Source of the DNA: Thiogranum sp.
Lineage (GTDB): Bacteria > Pseudomonadota > Gammaproteobacteria > DSM-19610
DNA length: 64,000 nucleotides
Reading direction: 5' to 3'
Assembly (NCBI GenBank): GCA_030148775.1
Contig: JASBST010000003.1
Coordinates: 22,512-86,511 of the forward strand
Position 1 is the first letter of the stretch; each line of letters opens with the position of its first letter. The notes below the pieces were generated by a model that was not told the origin of the DNA, made no database searches, and worked only from the letters and a program-made list of their open reading frames with translations. The translations under genes were made by a program, and so were the position numbers. Shown piece by piece: positions 36,045 to 46,898 of the stretch.

Positions 36045-39000
36045 TCAGCCCAGTGCGAGCCGGGCGTTACGGAACAGACGCAACCAGGGGCCGTCCTCGC
36101 CCCAATCGTCCGGATGCCAGGAGTTGGTGACGCCGCGGAACACGCGCTCCGGGTGCGGCATCATGATAGTGAAGCGCCCGTCCTCGCTGGTCAAGCCGGT
36201 GATTCCCAGCGGCGACCCGTTGGGATTGAGTGGATAGCGCTCGGTGGCGCGCCCGTGATGATCCACATAACGCAGGGCCACGTGCCCGGCCTCCAAAGCG
36301 TTCCCGGCCGCGGCCGCGGACTCGAAACCGGCATAACCCTCGCCGTGCGCCACCGGTACCGGCAGCAGCGAACCTTCCATGCCGCGCAACAGCAGCGAGG
36401 GCGAGGGCAGCACCTCGACCAGGCTGACCCGGGCCTCGAACTGCTCGGACAGATTGCGACGAAACAGTGGCCAGTGGCCGGCACCCGGGATCATCGCCTT
36501 CAGGCCGGCCATCATCTGGCAGCCATTGCATACCCCCAGCCCCCAGCTGTCGGCGCGATCGAAAAAGGCCGCGAATGCCTCGCGCGCGCGGTCGTTGAAC
36601 AGGATCGAGCGCGCCCATCCCTGCCCGGCGCCGAGTACATCCCCGTAGGAAAACCCACCGCAGGCGGCGATCCCGGAAAAACCGGCCAGATCGGTGCGCC
36701 CGGCGATCAGATCGCTCATGTGAACGTCGACCGGCTGGAATCCGGCGCGTTCGAAGGCGGCGGCCATTTCCACCTGACCGTTGACACCCTGCTCACGCAA
36801 AATGGCCACCCGCGGACGGGCGCCGCTGTTGATCAGTGGCGCGCACGGATCGGCATCGATATCGAAACCGGGCTGCGCCCGCAGCCCCGGATCGTCGCGC
36901 TCGTCCAGTGCCGCGAATTCCTCCTCGGCACAGGCGGGATTGTCGCGCAGTGCCTGCAGGCGATAGCTGGTCTCGCTCCAGGCGCGCTGCAACCTGGCAC
37001 GGGGTTCATCCAGCAGGACGCGTCCGGCGCTGCTAATCACCACCCGATCGTCATCGCGCAAGGTCCCGAGCACATGGCTGTGGCGACCTAAACCGGCGAC
37101 GCGCAGCGCCTCCAGCACGGTGTCGGTGTCGCAGTGACGCACTTGCAGCAGCGCGCCCAATTCCTAGCAGAAACAGGCAGCGCGCGCGTCTTCGCCGAGC
37201 TCGTCAAGGGAAATCTCCACCCCCGTGCGCCCGGCGAAACTCATCTCGCACAGGGTGGCGAACAGACCGCCGTCGGACCGGTCGTGATAGGCCAGCAACA
37301 GACCGTCCTGATTGAGTTCCTGGATGCAGGCGAAGAATGCGTTGAGCGCCTCGGGATCGTCGAGGTCGGCGGCGTGGTGGCCAAGCTGCTTATAGACATG
37401 CGCCAGCGCCGAACCGGCCAGCCGATTGCGCCCCTTGCCGAGGTCCACCAGGATCAGATCACTGTCGCCGCAATCGGTGCGCAGCTGCGGCGTCAGCGTG
37501 CGGCGCACGTCGGTGACCGGCGCGAACGCCGTGACGATCAATGACAGCGGGCCGGTCACCGCGCGCTCTTCGCCCGCCTCACGCCAGACGGTTTTCATCG
37601 ACAGCGAATCCTTGCCCACGGGGATGGCGATACCCAGGCGCGGGCACAGCTGCTCGCCCACCGCCTTGACCGTGTCGAACAAGGCCGCGTCTTCGCCGGG
37701 GTGGCCGGCGGGCGCCATCCAGTTGGCCGACAGACTCACATCCGCCAGCCGCGCCACCGGCGCGGCGGCCAGATTGGTGATCGCCTCGCCCACCGCCAGG
37801 CGGCCGGAGGCGGCGGGCTCAACCAGCGCCACCGGGGCGCGCTCGCCCATGGCCATGGCTTCGCCGTGATAGCCGCAGTAGTCGGCGCAGGTGACGGCGA
37901 CATCGGCCACCGGCACCTGCCACGGGCCGACCATCTGATCGCGCACCACCTGGCCGGTGACGGAACGGTCGGCGATGGTGATCAGAAACTGCTTGCTGGC
38001 CACCGTGGGCAGGCGCAGCACCCGATAGCCCATCTCGGTGAATTCGTCCGGCAGCGTCAGCTCCGGTTTGGCGAAGGTCCGGTGGTGCACGTCGCGCAGC
38101 ATCTTCGGCGGCTTGCCCAGCAACAGCGACAACGGCAGGTCGATCGGCGTGTTGTCGAAGTAGCCGTCGCCGAGCACCAGTTGCCGCGCCTCGGTCGCCT
38201 CGCCCAGCACTTCGAACGGGCAACGCTCGCGCTCGCACAAGGCCTCGAACAACGCCATGCGCGCGGCGTCCACCGCCAACACGTAGCGCTCCTGCGCTTC
38301 GTTGCACCAGATCTGCATGGGCGACATACCGGGCTCGTCGTTGGGCACGGCGCGCAACTCGAAGCGTCCGCCGCGACCAGCATCATTGACCAGTTCGGGA
38401 ACGGCGTTGGACAGACCGCCGGCGCCGACGTCATGGATCGACAGAATCGGATTGTCGGCGCCCAGCGCCCAGCAGCGGTCGATCACTTCCTGGCAGCGGC
38501 GCTCCATCTCCGGATTGCCGCGCTGCACCGAGGCGAAATCCAGCGCCTCACTGCTGGCGCCACTCGATACCGACGACGCCGCGCCCCCACCCAGGCCGAT
38601 GAGCATGGCCGGGCCACCGAGCACAACGATCTGCGCCCCTGGCGCAATGGCGCCTTTCTCCACGTGCCCGGGGCGAATATTGCCATAGCCACCGGCTATC
38701 ATAATGGGTTTGTGATAGCCGCGAACTTCGGCCCCTGTGGGGCCGGGGACCTGCTCCTCGAAGGTACGAAAATAACCGCACAGACTCGGGCGGCCGAACT
38801 CATTGCCAAAGGCGGCCGCGCCCAGGGGCGCTTCGAGCATGATTTCCAGTGCCGAGGCGATGCGCGCCGGCTTACCGTGGTCGCTTTCCCAGGGCTGCTC
38901 GAAGCCGGGAATGCGCAGATTGGACACCGAAAACCCGGCCAGACCGGCCTTGGGCTTGGCGCCGCGGCCGGTGGCGCCCTCGTCGCGGATTTCCCCCCCG

Positions 39001-39938
39001 GTGCCCGTGGCCGCGCCCGGAAACGGCGAAATCGCGGTGGGGTGATTATGGGTCTCCACTTTGATCTGAATGTGCGCCGGTTCCTCGCTGGCGGCGTATT
39101 CGCCGCTGCGGGGGTCGGCGAAAAAGCGCCGCGCGCTGTAGCCCTCGATCACCGCCGCGTTGTCTTTGTACGCCGATAGAATACCGCCGGGATTGGCCCG
39201 GTAGCTGGCGCGGATCATGTTGAACAGGGTCGTCTCCTCGGCCTTGCCGTCGATGACCCAGTTGGCGTTGAAAATCTTGTGCCGGCAGTGTTCGGAGTTG
39301 GCCTGGGCGAACATCATCAACTCAACGTCGGTGGGATTACGCCCGAGCGCGGTGAAACTGTCGACCAGATAGTCTATTTCGTCGTCCGACAAGGCCAGGC
39401 CCAGATCACGATTGGCCGCCAGCAGCGCCTCGCGACCGCCGCCGACGACATCCACGCTGACCAATGGGGCGGGCTCCGCGTGGCTGAACAGACGCTCGGC
39501 CTCGCCACTGTGCTCGAGCACACTTTCGGTCATGCGATCGTGCAGCAGCGCCTGCACCGCCGCCACCGCGGCGCCGTCCAGCTCGGACCCCGCGGACAGA
39601 CCGATACGGTAGCGTACTGCACGCTCGATGCGCGCCACCTTGTACAGACCGCAGTTATGGGCGATGTCGGTGGCCTTGCTCGACCAGGGGGAGATGGTAC
39701 CGATGCGCGGCACCACCCAGCAGCGATAACCCTGCACGGCATCGGCCGGCACACCGCTTTCACCCAGCAACTGGCCCAGGATCGCGCGCTCGGCCGGCGA
39801 AAGCGATTCTTCCAGGTCGACGAAATAGTCGAAATGCGCCACGACCGAGCGCACGCCGTCCGCGGCCTGCTGCAAAGCAAGACGGAGTTTCTCCAGGCGA
39901 AAATCGGAAAATGCCGGTGCTCCGGACAATTGCAGCAT
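36045..39938 (-). CDS. purL: FGAM synthase PurL, interrupted by one in-frame TAG
   Basis: The large single-chain formylglycinamidine ribonucleotide synthase of purine synthesis: linker, two AIRS-type synthase halves (including [38 protein letters not shown] segments) and a C-terminal glutaminase with GVCNGCQMM and a distal PHPERVF. A TAG at 37164-37166 follows residue 924 in ACFC and is followed directly by ELGALLQV, conserved synthase sequence. The break is inside the synthase part, not at the glutaminase boundary. With readthrough the protein has 1297 residues, almost the E. coli length of 1295. The start at 39938 is chosen to match the family ([18 protein letters not shown]); no strong ribosome-binding site is seen. 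The family commonly has Glu at the interrupted position. Confidence 0.88.
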
Positions 39939-40064
39939 GTAACAGGGTCTCTGGCGATCTGGGGCCGCGAGCCGTGCCAAGCCCCGTTTGGAAAGCACGC
40001 CATGATACTGGAGAGCCGCGGGCCGGTACAGCCCGGGGCCTGGTCAAATCAGCGAGACGACAGG

Positions 40065-42095
40065 CTAGATGCGGAAACGGCCGACGACTTTCTGCAAGCG
40101 GTCGGCCGACGCTGTCAGCGCCTGCAGATCCTGGTCGCAGGCGGTCATCCACTCGGCGTTTTCGCCCTGTTTATGGGACAGCGATTCGATGTGCCCGGCA
40201 ATTTCGTGGCTGGCCTCGGACTGCTGACGGGCGGCCACCGAGATCTGTTCCACCATGTCGTTCATGAGATTGACGCTGGCGCTCATCTGCTGGATCGCCT
40301 CTTCGGTCTCGCCGACAGTGCCCAGCATGGAGCCGCTGGCCTCGGCCACCTGGTCCATGGCGCCGACCAGTTCGCGGTTGGACTGCTGGTTGCCGTCAAG
40401 CAATTCGCGGATCTGCGCGGTGGACTCGCGGGTCTTGAACGCCAGTTGGCGCACCTCGTCGGCGACCACGGCGAAACCGCGACCGGCTTCGCCCGCCCGC
40501 GCCGCCTCAATGGCGGCATTGAGTGCCAGCAGATTGGTCTGCTCGGTGATTTCGTTGATAACCCCGACCATCTGGTGCATAGCGCGGCCTTTGGCTTCGA
40601 TCGCATCCACACTTTCCTGCAGGTGACTGATCTGCCCGGCCATGCCGCGGGCCTGGTCGGCGGTGACCCGCATGGCGTTATTGCCCGTCTCGGCCTGGGC
40701 GCGCGCCTGCACGGCGGCGTCGGCGGCCGTGGTCGCATTGCGGGCTATTTCGGCGCTGGTCACCGACATTTCCTCGGTCGCCGCGGCCGTCTCGCGGGCG
40801 CGTTCGGCGCTCTCGCTGACGTTGCCGAGCACCGCCGCCACGCGCTCGCTCGAATGCCCGGTGTCGACGCTGACCTGACGGGAGACGTCGGCGATCTCGG
40901 CGATCATCGTCTGCAAGCCGGCCATCATCTGGTTGAAGTATCCCGACGCCTGGCCCAATTCATCGCTGGTCGCCAGCTTGACGCGCTGGGTCAGATCACC
41001 GCCGCCGCGCGCCATGTCCTTGAGAATATCGCGCAAGCGCAGGATCGGCGTCGCGGTCTGGGCACTGGCCACCCAGGCGACCAGCAGACCGATCAATAAC
41101 CCCGCGATCAGCAGAATCGCTATCGTGCGGCCGTCGCTGTGCAGATCGGCCAGCAACTTACTACTGGTGTCGACGGCCTGGGTACGCTGCGTTTGCACCA
41201 GCTCGCGCAATACCCCGTCGATCTGCGTCAGCATCGGACGCACTTCAGTGCGAATCAGATGAATATCGGTGCGCCAGCGCCCACTGGCATCGATCTTGCG
41301 CAGTTCGGCAAAGTGTTCGTTAAAAGTCTGCATGAGATCGGCAAACTGGGTCACGCCCTCGGACTGCTCGAAAGTCAAGCGCGATTGCATGGCGTTGAGC
41401 TTGGCCAACGCCTGATCCACCGCGCCGAGATAGAGCGAGATTTCATCCAGCGGACGTTGGCCGCGGAAGGCGATGTAAGCGCGTGCGCCGTTCATGACGT
41501 TGGCCCAGGCATAACGCAGTTCGTGAATTTGATTGAGCACTTCCCGGCGCCGCGGGCTGGTGTCCTCTTCGAATTCGCTCATCAGCATCTGGCCGGTGAC
41601 CTGCAGCATCTGCTGGCTGACCGGATTGAGCTTTTGCGCGGCGAAACTCAGACCGGCGACGTTCTCCATCGGATTATCCACCAGCGACTGCATCCGCGGC
41701 GCATAGGTTTTATATCGCTCGACCAGGGTCTGCAACGAGGCGAAAGTCTGCATGGTTTCTTTGGCGCCCTGCTTCCGCAGCTGATCGTGGAGTTGCGCCA
41801 ACGCCTTGTCAACCTGCGTCAACGCCTGCTGATAATCGCGCTTGCCACTGGCATCGGCCGCCAACAGGTAGAGCCCCAGAGCCGCCGTGGAGTTGGTGAG
41901 CGCCTGCGACAGATCCTGCGAGGCGAGCATGGTCGGCTGCAAATGTTCCACCAGCAGTTCCAGCCGGTCCTGGACATTGAACAGGCTGCGGTAGGACACC
42001 GCCGACAGCAGCAGCATCAGCGCCAGTAAAAAACCGAATCCGCCCCAGAGTTTCTGGCGCACCGACAATTTCGTGAAAAACTTGAATTGGCCCAC
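40065..42095 (-). CDS. methyl-accepting chemotaxis protein with periplasmic sensor
   Basis: A 676-residue chemoreceptor: membrane helix about 16-36, a helical periplasmic sensor (about 37-325), a second helix about 332-352, HAMP (about 353-410) and the cytoplasmic signalling domain with the hairpin [24 protein letters not shown] at 42095 is chosen because AAGGAAG stands just upstream, and the protein then begins [19 protein letters not shown], a normal receptor start. No C-terminal CheR-docking pentapeptide. A FliA-type promoter lies upstream. Confidence 0.9.
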   Translation of the reverse strand: MGQFKFFTKLSVRQKLWGGFGFLLALMLLLSAVSYRSLFNVQDRLELLVEHLQPTMLASQDLSQALTNSTAALGLYLLAADASGKRDYQQALTQVDKALAQLHDQLRKQGAKETMQTFASLQTLVERYKTYAPRMQSLVDNPMENVAGLSFAAQKLNPVSQQMLQVTGQMLMSEFEEDTSPRRREVLNQIHELRYAWANVMNGARAYIAFRGQRPLDEISLYLGAVDQALAKLNAMQSRLTFEQSEGVTQFADLMQTFNEHFAELRKIDASGRWRTDIHLIRTEVRPMLTQIDGVLRELVQTQRTQAVDTSSKLLADLHSDGRTIAILLIAGLLIGLLVAWVASAQTATPILRLRDILKDMARGGGDLTQRVKLATSDELGQASGYFNQMMAGLQTMIAEIADVSRQVSVDTGHSSERVAAVLGNVSESAERARETAAATEEMSVTSAEIARNATTAADAAVQARAQAETGNNAMRVTADQARGMAGQISHLQESVDAIEAKGRAMHQMVGVINEITEQTNLLALNAAIEAARAGEAGRGFAVVADEVRQLAFKTRESTAQIRELLDGNQQSNRELVGAMDQVAEASGSMLGTVGETEEAIQQMSASVNLMNDMVEQISVAARQQSEASHEIAGHIESLSHKQGENAEWMTACDQDLQALTASADRLQKVVGRFRI

Positions 42096-42174
42096 GTACT
42101 TCCTTCCCTTTCCCTGCGGCCGGGGAAAGTCCCAATCCACTAAAGACTCGAACAGCCACCCCGGATTACAGAAG

Positions 42175-42202
42175 TTAGTGGCAGGAAGCGCGGCATTCTT
42201 TA
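42175..42202 (-). promoter_or_regulatory. FliA (sigma-28) type promoter of the first chemoreceptor
   Basis: On the minus strand TAAA-N16-GCCACTAA, against a consensus TAAA-N15-GCCGATAA (10 of 12 fixed bases). It lies about 80 bases ahead of the GTG start. Confidence 0.5.
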
Positions 42203-42223
42203 ACCTAAATTTGAGAAATTTTA

Positions 42224-42985
42224 CTAATCCAGATCAATCCAGGGCATACCCGACGGCTGATCGGCGGCGAGGATGCCGAAGCGACTCTCGCCAACAGCGT
42301 CGGCCAGACACGCCAGTGCCAACTCGGCACGGTTGTTCTTTTCGCTGATGTGCGCGGCGATCAGATGCTGCAGCCGGTCGGTGCGGATGCGTTTGAGCAG
42401 GGACGCCGCCTGCTGGTTGCTCAAGTGCCCGTAGGCACCGCCGACGCGCTGCTTCAACTGCGGCGGATAAGGACCGGCTTGCAGCATCGCCGGATCGTGA
42501 TTGCATTCGAGAATAAAAGCGTCGAGCTGGTCGAGCGCCTGCAGCATGTGGGCGGTGATGCTGCCCACGTCGGTCAACAGCCCCAGCCGCCGCCGGCCGT
42601 CGGAGAACACGAACTGGCACGGTTCGCGCGCGTCGTGCGGGACCGGGAACGGCTGCACCTGGAGCTTGCCGATACGGAAGGCGCGGTGACTGTTGATACG
42701 GCGCAATTGCGCCAGCTCGCCGCCTTTATGCATCGCCTCGGTGCCGGCAGTCATCCACACCGGCAGGTCGTAATGGCGCGACAAACGGGCCACGCCCGCG
42801 ATGTGATCGCTATGCTCGTGGGTGACCAGCACGGCATCCAGATCGGCCGGGGTGAGGGAAAAACGCGCCAGACGCTTTTCCGCCTCGGCGCGGGAAAAGC
42901 CGCAGTCGATCAATACCCGGGTGCCGTCGGCCTCCACCACCGTGGCGTTGCCTTTGCTGCCGCTGCCCAGGGAGGCGAATCGCAT
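42224..42985 (-). CDS. WalJ/YycJ-type MBL-fold hydrolase
   Basis: A 253-residue metallo-beta-lactamase-fold enzyme. The metal motif is [11 protein letters not shown] (about 55-65), with further ligands in LLTDVG and [25 protein letters not shown] at the start is characteristic of the YycJ/WalJ family of single-strand exonuclease-like proteins. It starts 9 bases after the bamC stop and is in the same frame as bamC across that TAG. Its own stop is a tandem TAG-TAA. Confidence 0.85.
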   Translation of the reverse strand: MRFASLGSGSKGNATVVEADGTRVLIDCGFSRAEAEKRLARFSLTPADLDAVLVTHEHSDHIAGVARLSRHYDLPVWMTAGTEAMHKGGELAQLRRINSHRAFRIGKLQVQPFPVPHDAREPCQFVFSDGRRRLGLLTDVGSITAHMLQALDQLDAFILECNHDPAMLQAGPYPPQLKQRVGGAYGHLSNQQAASLLKRIRTDRLQHLIAAHISEKNNRAELALACLADAVGESRFGILAADQPSGMPWIDLD

Positions 42986-42994
42986 CGGGTCGCG

Positions 42995-44116
42995 CTACTT
43001 CAGGTCATCGTAAAGCACATTGAGAATGCGTACGGCGGTGTCCGAGGTCTCCGGCTGGCCCTTGGCATCGTGCACCACCACGCGCGTATCGGCGCCGTCG
43101 TCGCTGAGCTTGATCTGGTAGTGATCGACCTGCTGATCGTCGTCATCGGCCCAAAACGCGAGCTTGGAGAGCAAACCCTTTTTCTGCTCCTTCAGCGGGT
43201 CGCTGTAACGGACGTAATAAAGCCCCTGCAGACGATTGCGGTCTTCCACGGCAAAGCCGACCCGATCCAGCACGATGCCGACGTCGCGCCAGGCTTTCTC
43301 GAAGTCCTTGTGCACCACCAGCGCCGCCGGTCCGCCGTTGGGCCGGACCAGTTCGGCACGCGCGCGTTGCGGCGCCGGCGTGACGGCCAGCTTCTGCGCC
43401 TGTTCCGGCTTCACCCCGAGAAACAGCATCATACGCTTGAGCATTTCCGATTCCAGTCCCGGGTCGGGCGCGCGTGGTCCCCACTTGGTGTCGCCGTCGT
43501 CGGCAGCGGAGACCACTTCCTCGACGCCCTGCTGGGTGATATAGAGTTCGGTGGTGCCGGGTTGCTCGCCACGCTCCAGGCGCATGCGGTAACGGTCTCG
43601 ATAGGCGGAGCTGTAGGCGTTCTCGTAAACGCGACTGATCAGACTGCGGATCGGGCCCTTGGGAATCGCGGCGCGGTTCTCCACCCAATCGGTCTGCAAG
43701 GTACCGAGCGCGGGATTTTCCCGGGCGATGAAAAAGCCGTTCTGCAGCCAGAACTCGCGCGCCTTCTGCCACACCGTCTGCGGATCCCCCTGCACCACCA
43801 GCCAGGCGTGGTCGTGGTCGCGCATGAATTTCAGGCCCTGTTGCGAGGGCAGGACGTCGCTGCCCGGGCTCTGGGTGTGCTGCGACTGGCGCGCGCTGGT
43901 GTAACCCGACAGCGTGGCACTGGCGGGCAGTGCCAGCGAGTCGCTGGTCGGAGTGGTGACCAGATCGGGCGGCACGTCGAGCGGTTTGGCCGGTTCGGCG
44001 CGTTTATAGTCCTGGGTCTTGTCGGGGAAGGTTTTGTCCAGCCAGGTGCAGGCGGAGCTGCCGCCCAGCAGTAGCAGCAGCAGGCCGAGGCGGCCAATCG
44101 GATTTTTCAAGTGCAT
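42995..44116 (-). CDS. bamC: outer membrane assembly lipoprotein BamC
   Basis: A 373-residue lipoprotein of the BAM complex. The lipobox is GGSSACTWL with the lipidated Cys near 23, followed by a disordered N-terminus (DYKRAEPAKPLDVPPDLV, the BamD-binding part) and two helix-grip domains (about 90-200 and 240-370). It directly follows dapA as in most gammaproteobacteria. Longer frames upstream are rejected because the lipobox would be displaced. Ends at TAG. Confidence 0.9.
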   Translation of the reverse strand: MHLKNPIGRLGLLLLLLGGSSACTWLDKTFPDKTQDYKRAEPAKPLDVPPDLVTTPTSDSLALPASATLSGYTSARQSQHTQSPGSDVLPSQQGLKFMRDHDHAWLVVQGDPQTVWQKAREFWLQNGFFIARENPALGTLQTDWVENRAAIPKGPIRSLISRVYENAYSSAYRDRYRMRLERGEQPGTTELYITQQGVEEVVSAADDGDTKWGPRAPDPGLESEMLKRMMLFLGVKPEQAQKLAVTPAPQRARAELVRPNGGPAALVVHKDFEKAWRDVGIVLDRVGFAVEDRNRLQGLYYVRYSDPLKEQKKGLLSKLAFWADDDDQQVDHYQIKLSDDGADTRVVVHDAKGQPETSDTAVRILNVLYDDLK

Positions 44117-44141
44117 AAAGTCTCGTCCAGTCTTGCGGGAA

Positions 44142-45032
44142 TCAGACATCGGCCACCGCCACGACGCCGGCCTGTCTGAGTGCGTCGCGCACGCGCGCAT
44201 GAAAAGCCTCGTCCAGCGGCGTCAGCGGCAAGCGCATCCCCGGCGGGATCAGACCCATTTCGTGCAGCGCCCATTTCACCGGGATCGGGTTGGACTGCAA
44301 AAACAGGTTTTGGTGCAGTGCCCGCAACGGCGCGTCGAATGCCTCGGCACGCGCCCGATCGCCGGCAATCGCGGCCGCGCACATGGAGTGCATGGCGGCG
44401 GGCGCGACGTTGGCGGTCACCGAAATGTCGCCGCGCGCGCCGAGCAGCATCAATTCCATCGCCGTGGCGTCGTCGCCGCTGTAGAGATCCAGCTGATCGC
44501 CGCACAGCTCCAGGATACGCCGGCCACGCGCCAGGTCGCCGGTGGCCTCCTTGATGCCGATGATGTTGGAGATCGGCGCCAGCCGCTGCACCGTCTCCGG
44601 CAACATGTCGCAGGCGGTGCGCCCCGGCACATTGTAGAGAATCTGCGGGATCGGCACCGCCTCGGCAACCGCCTTGTGGTGTTGGTACAACCCTTCCTGG
44701 GTCGGCTTGTTGTAATAAGGAGTCACCAGCAGGCAGGCCTCGGCGCCGGCCTGCATGCCGCAGCGGGTCAGCGTGATCGCCTCGGTGGTCGAGTTTGCGC
44801 CGGTGCCGGCGATGATCGGAATCCGGCCGGCGGCGATTTCGACAAAACGACGCAACAGCAGGCAGTGCTCTTTCTCGTCGATGGTGGCGGATTCGCCCGT
44901 GGTGCCGACCGCCACGATGGCGTCGCTACCGGCCTCGATATGGAATTCGATGAGCGCTTCGAGACTGTCTTCGTCGACCGCGCCGTCGTCGCGCATCGGC
45001 GTGACCAGCGCCACCATACTGCCGTGAAACAT
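44142..45032 (-). CDS. dapA: 4-hydroxy-tetrahydrodipicolinate synthase
   Basis: A 296-residue lyase condensing pyruvate and aspartate semialdehyde for lysine and peptidoglycan synthesis. The Schiff-base lysine lies in NIIGIKEATGD; GTTGESATIDEKEH and YNVPGRTACDM are family motifs. The start at 45032 gives the usual MFHGSMVALVTPM N-terminus. Leads the dapA-bamC-walJ-like unit. Confidence 0.95.
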   Translation of the reverse strand: MFHGSMVALVTPMRDDGAVDEDSLEALIEFHIEAGSDAIVAVGTTGESATIDEKEHCLLLRRFVEIAAGRIPIIAGTGANSTTEAITLTRCGMQAGAEACLLVTPYYNKPTQEGLYQHHKAVAEAVPIPQILYNVPGRTACDMLPETVQRLAPISNIIGIKEATGDLARGRRILELCGDQLDLYSGDDATAMELMLLGARGDISVTANVAPAAMHSMCAAAIAGDRARAEAFDAPLRALHQNLFLQSNPIPVKWALHEMGLIPPGMRLPLTPLDEAFHARVRDALRQAGVVAVADV

Positions 45033-45229
45033 GGATGCCTCCGCACCGCAAACCAATAGCGAATGGTACGGTCCCGGCCTGCCGCTGACAAGCTGGAGGC
45101 GCCGGGGTGGGCCGGCGCGGGCCGGGAAAAGCCTCGATTAAACCTCTTAATGGCTGCGTTAATATACCTGTCTTCCCCGCGCGGGCGACTGGCGTTAACT
45201 TAGATACGCTATTTACACGAGCCATCCTC

Positions 45230-46312
45230 ATGAGCGACGACAACGACTTCATTCGCGAAATCCGCATCAACCCCATCGTGCCCAGCGAGTCGGTGCTGGT
45301 CTCGACCGCACGCGGCATGCGCCCGCGCGAGGCCGAGGCGCCGGCGCCGCGCGACACCCGCGAGCATGTGCAGCGCTGCCCGTTCTGCCGCGGCAATGAA
45401 CAGATGACGCCGCCCACGGTCGCCATCCTGCCCGAAGACGGCGAGTGGCAGGTGCGGGTGGTGGAGAACCTCTACCCGGTGCTCGGCGACAACAGCACCT
45501 CGAGCAATCTGGTGTTCGGCCTGCAGCAGGCGATCGACGGCTATGGTCGCCACGAGGTGATCGTGGATCACCCCAATCACGGTATCGCCCTGCACGAGAT
45601 GTCCGAGACACATCTGTTCGGTCTGCTCGGCATGTATCGCGAGCGTATTGAGGCGCTGTATAAGGCCGATGCGCGCATCCAGTACGTCCTGGTGTTCAAG
45701 AACTTCGGACCGGCCGCAGGCGCCAGCATTCCGCACACCCACAGCCAGATCATCGCCATGCCGGTAGTGCCGGAGAACGTCTACAACGAGGTCATGCACA
45801 GTCAGCGCTACTACGCCAGGAACCGCCAGTGCATTTTCTGTTCATTGATCGACGAGGCGCTGACCTTCGAGGCCACCATCTACGACCGCGAATCCGGCAC
45901 GGTCCGACGCCATATCGACGTCGGTCAGTACGTGGTCGAGCGCGGCCGGCACTTCGTCGCCATTAAACCTTTCGCCAGCCGCTACGAATGGGAGGTGCAC
46001 ATTCTGCCGCTGAGCCATCAGGCCGATTTCGTCGACATCGACCAGGAGCGGCGTACCGATCTGGCGCGCGTGCTGAAACGGACCATGGCCCGTCTGGACG
46101 CGGTGATCGGCGGCGCTCAGTACAATTTCTTCCTCCACTCGCTGCCGCACAACCGCGAGTTCCACGACTGCGGCGACAGCTACCACTGGCACCTGGAGAT
46201 CTGCCCCCGCACCAGCATACCAACCGGTTTCGAACTCGGTTCCGGCCTGTTCGTCAGCACCATCAGCCCGGAGGATGCCGCCGTCCGCCTGCGTGCCGTC
46301 GACCTCGATTAG
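45230..46312 (+). CDS. GalT-like nucleotidyltransferase (HIT superfamily)
   Basis: A 360-residue protein of the galactose-1-phosphate uridylyltransferase superfamily. Zinc-site cysteines CPFC (about 46-49), the active-site-like IPHTHSQII (His-x-His-x-Gln) and a second YHWHLEI near the C-terminus are visible. It may transfer nucleotides to sugar phosphates, but no sugar-pathway neighbours are present, so the substrate is uncertain. Ribosome-binding site weak. The stop TAG is followed one codon later by a second TAG, and the downstream gcvR is in the same frame. Confidence 0.8.
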   Translation: MSDDNDFIREIRINPIVPSESVLVSTARGMRPREAEAPAPRDTREHVQRCPFCRGNEQMTPPTVAILPEDGEWQVRVVENLYPVLGDNSTSSNLVFGLQQAIDGYGRHEVIVDHPNHGIALHEMSETHLFGLLGMYRERIEALYKADARIQYVLVFKNFGPAAGASIPHTHSQIIAMPVVPENVYNEVMHSQRYYARNRQCIFCSLIDEALTFEATIYDRESGTVRRHIDVGQYVVERGRHFVAIKPFASRYEWEVHILPLSHQADFVDIDQERRTDLARVLKRTMARLDAVIGGAQYNFFLHSLPHNREFHDCGDSYHWHLEICPRTSIPTGFELGSGLFVSTISPEDAAVRLRAVDLD

Positions 46313-46363
46313 TGGTAGGCTTTGCGCCCCTTGTCAAAAAGCCAGCAGGTGATCAGCGGGGTT

Positions 46364-46894
46364 ATGGGCAATCAATTAGTTATCGCCGCGGTCGGCTCTG
46401 ACCGTCCCGGCCTGGTGGACACTCTGTCGGGCTGGATCCTCGACAGCGGCTGCAGTATCGCCGACAGCCGGATGACGGTACTGGGTGTCGAATTCGCCGT
46501 TCTGCTGCTGGTCCAGGGTAAGTGGAACAGCCTCGCCAAACTGGAAGACCAGCGCGAGCAGATACAGTCCTCGCTGGACATGAGCATTACGCTCAAGCGC
46601 ACCGAGAAGAAACCGGCCGAGGGCGCGTTCCTGCCCTACGCGGTGGATGTGGTGGCGCTCGACCACCCGGGGATCGTGCATAATCTGGCGGGCTTTTTCT
46701 CCCAGCGCGCCATCAACATCCAGGACCTGTCCACCGCAGGCTACGCCGCGGCGCATACAGGCACGCCGATGTTCTCGGTGCACATGACCCTGGACGTGCC
46801 CGCCGACACCCATATCGCCGGACTGCGCGAGGAATTTCTCGACTTCTGCGACCGCCTCAACCTAGACGCGGTCATCGAACCTGTCAAAGGATGA
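46364..46894 (+). CDS. gcvR: GcvR-type tandem ACT-domain regulator
   Basis: A 176-residue protein with two ACT domains: VIAAVGSDRPGLVDTLSGWI (about 5-24) and VVALDHPGIVHNLAGFFSQR (about 95-114). This matches GcvR, which in enterobacteria restrains GcvA and the glycine cleavage operon. GcvA is not in the window, so target genes are inferred. Located next to prxQ (bcp), the standard gcvR-bcp order. Start chosen at 46364, where the first ACT strand begins. Confidence 0.85.
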   Translation: MGNQLVIAAVGSDRPGLVDTLSGWILDSGCSIADSRMTVLGVEFAVLLLVQGKWNSLAKLEDQREQIQSSLDMSITLKRTEKKPAEGAFLPYAVDVVALDHPGIVHNLAGFFSQRAINIQDLSTAGYAAAHTGTPMFSVHMTLDVPADTHIAGLREEFLDFCDRLNLDAVIEPVKG

Positions 46895-46898
46895 GCGC

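Noticed and set aside
36045..37160. purL downstream part as a separate PurQ-like gene starting at TTG 37160
   Set aside because: It begins with about 100 residues of synthase sequence, has no ribosome-binding site and directly abuts the TAG. It reads as the continuation of PurL, not a natural PurQ.
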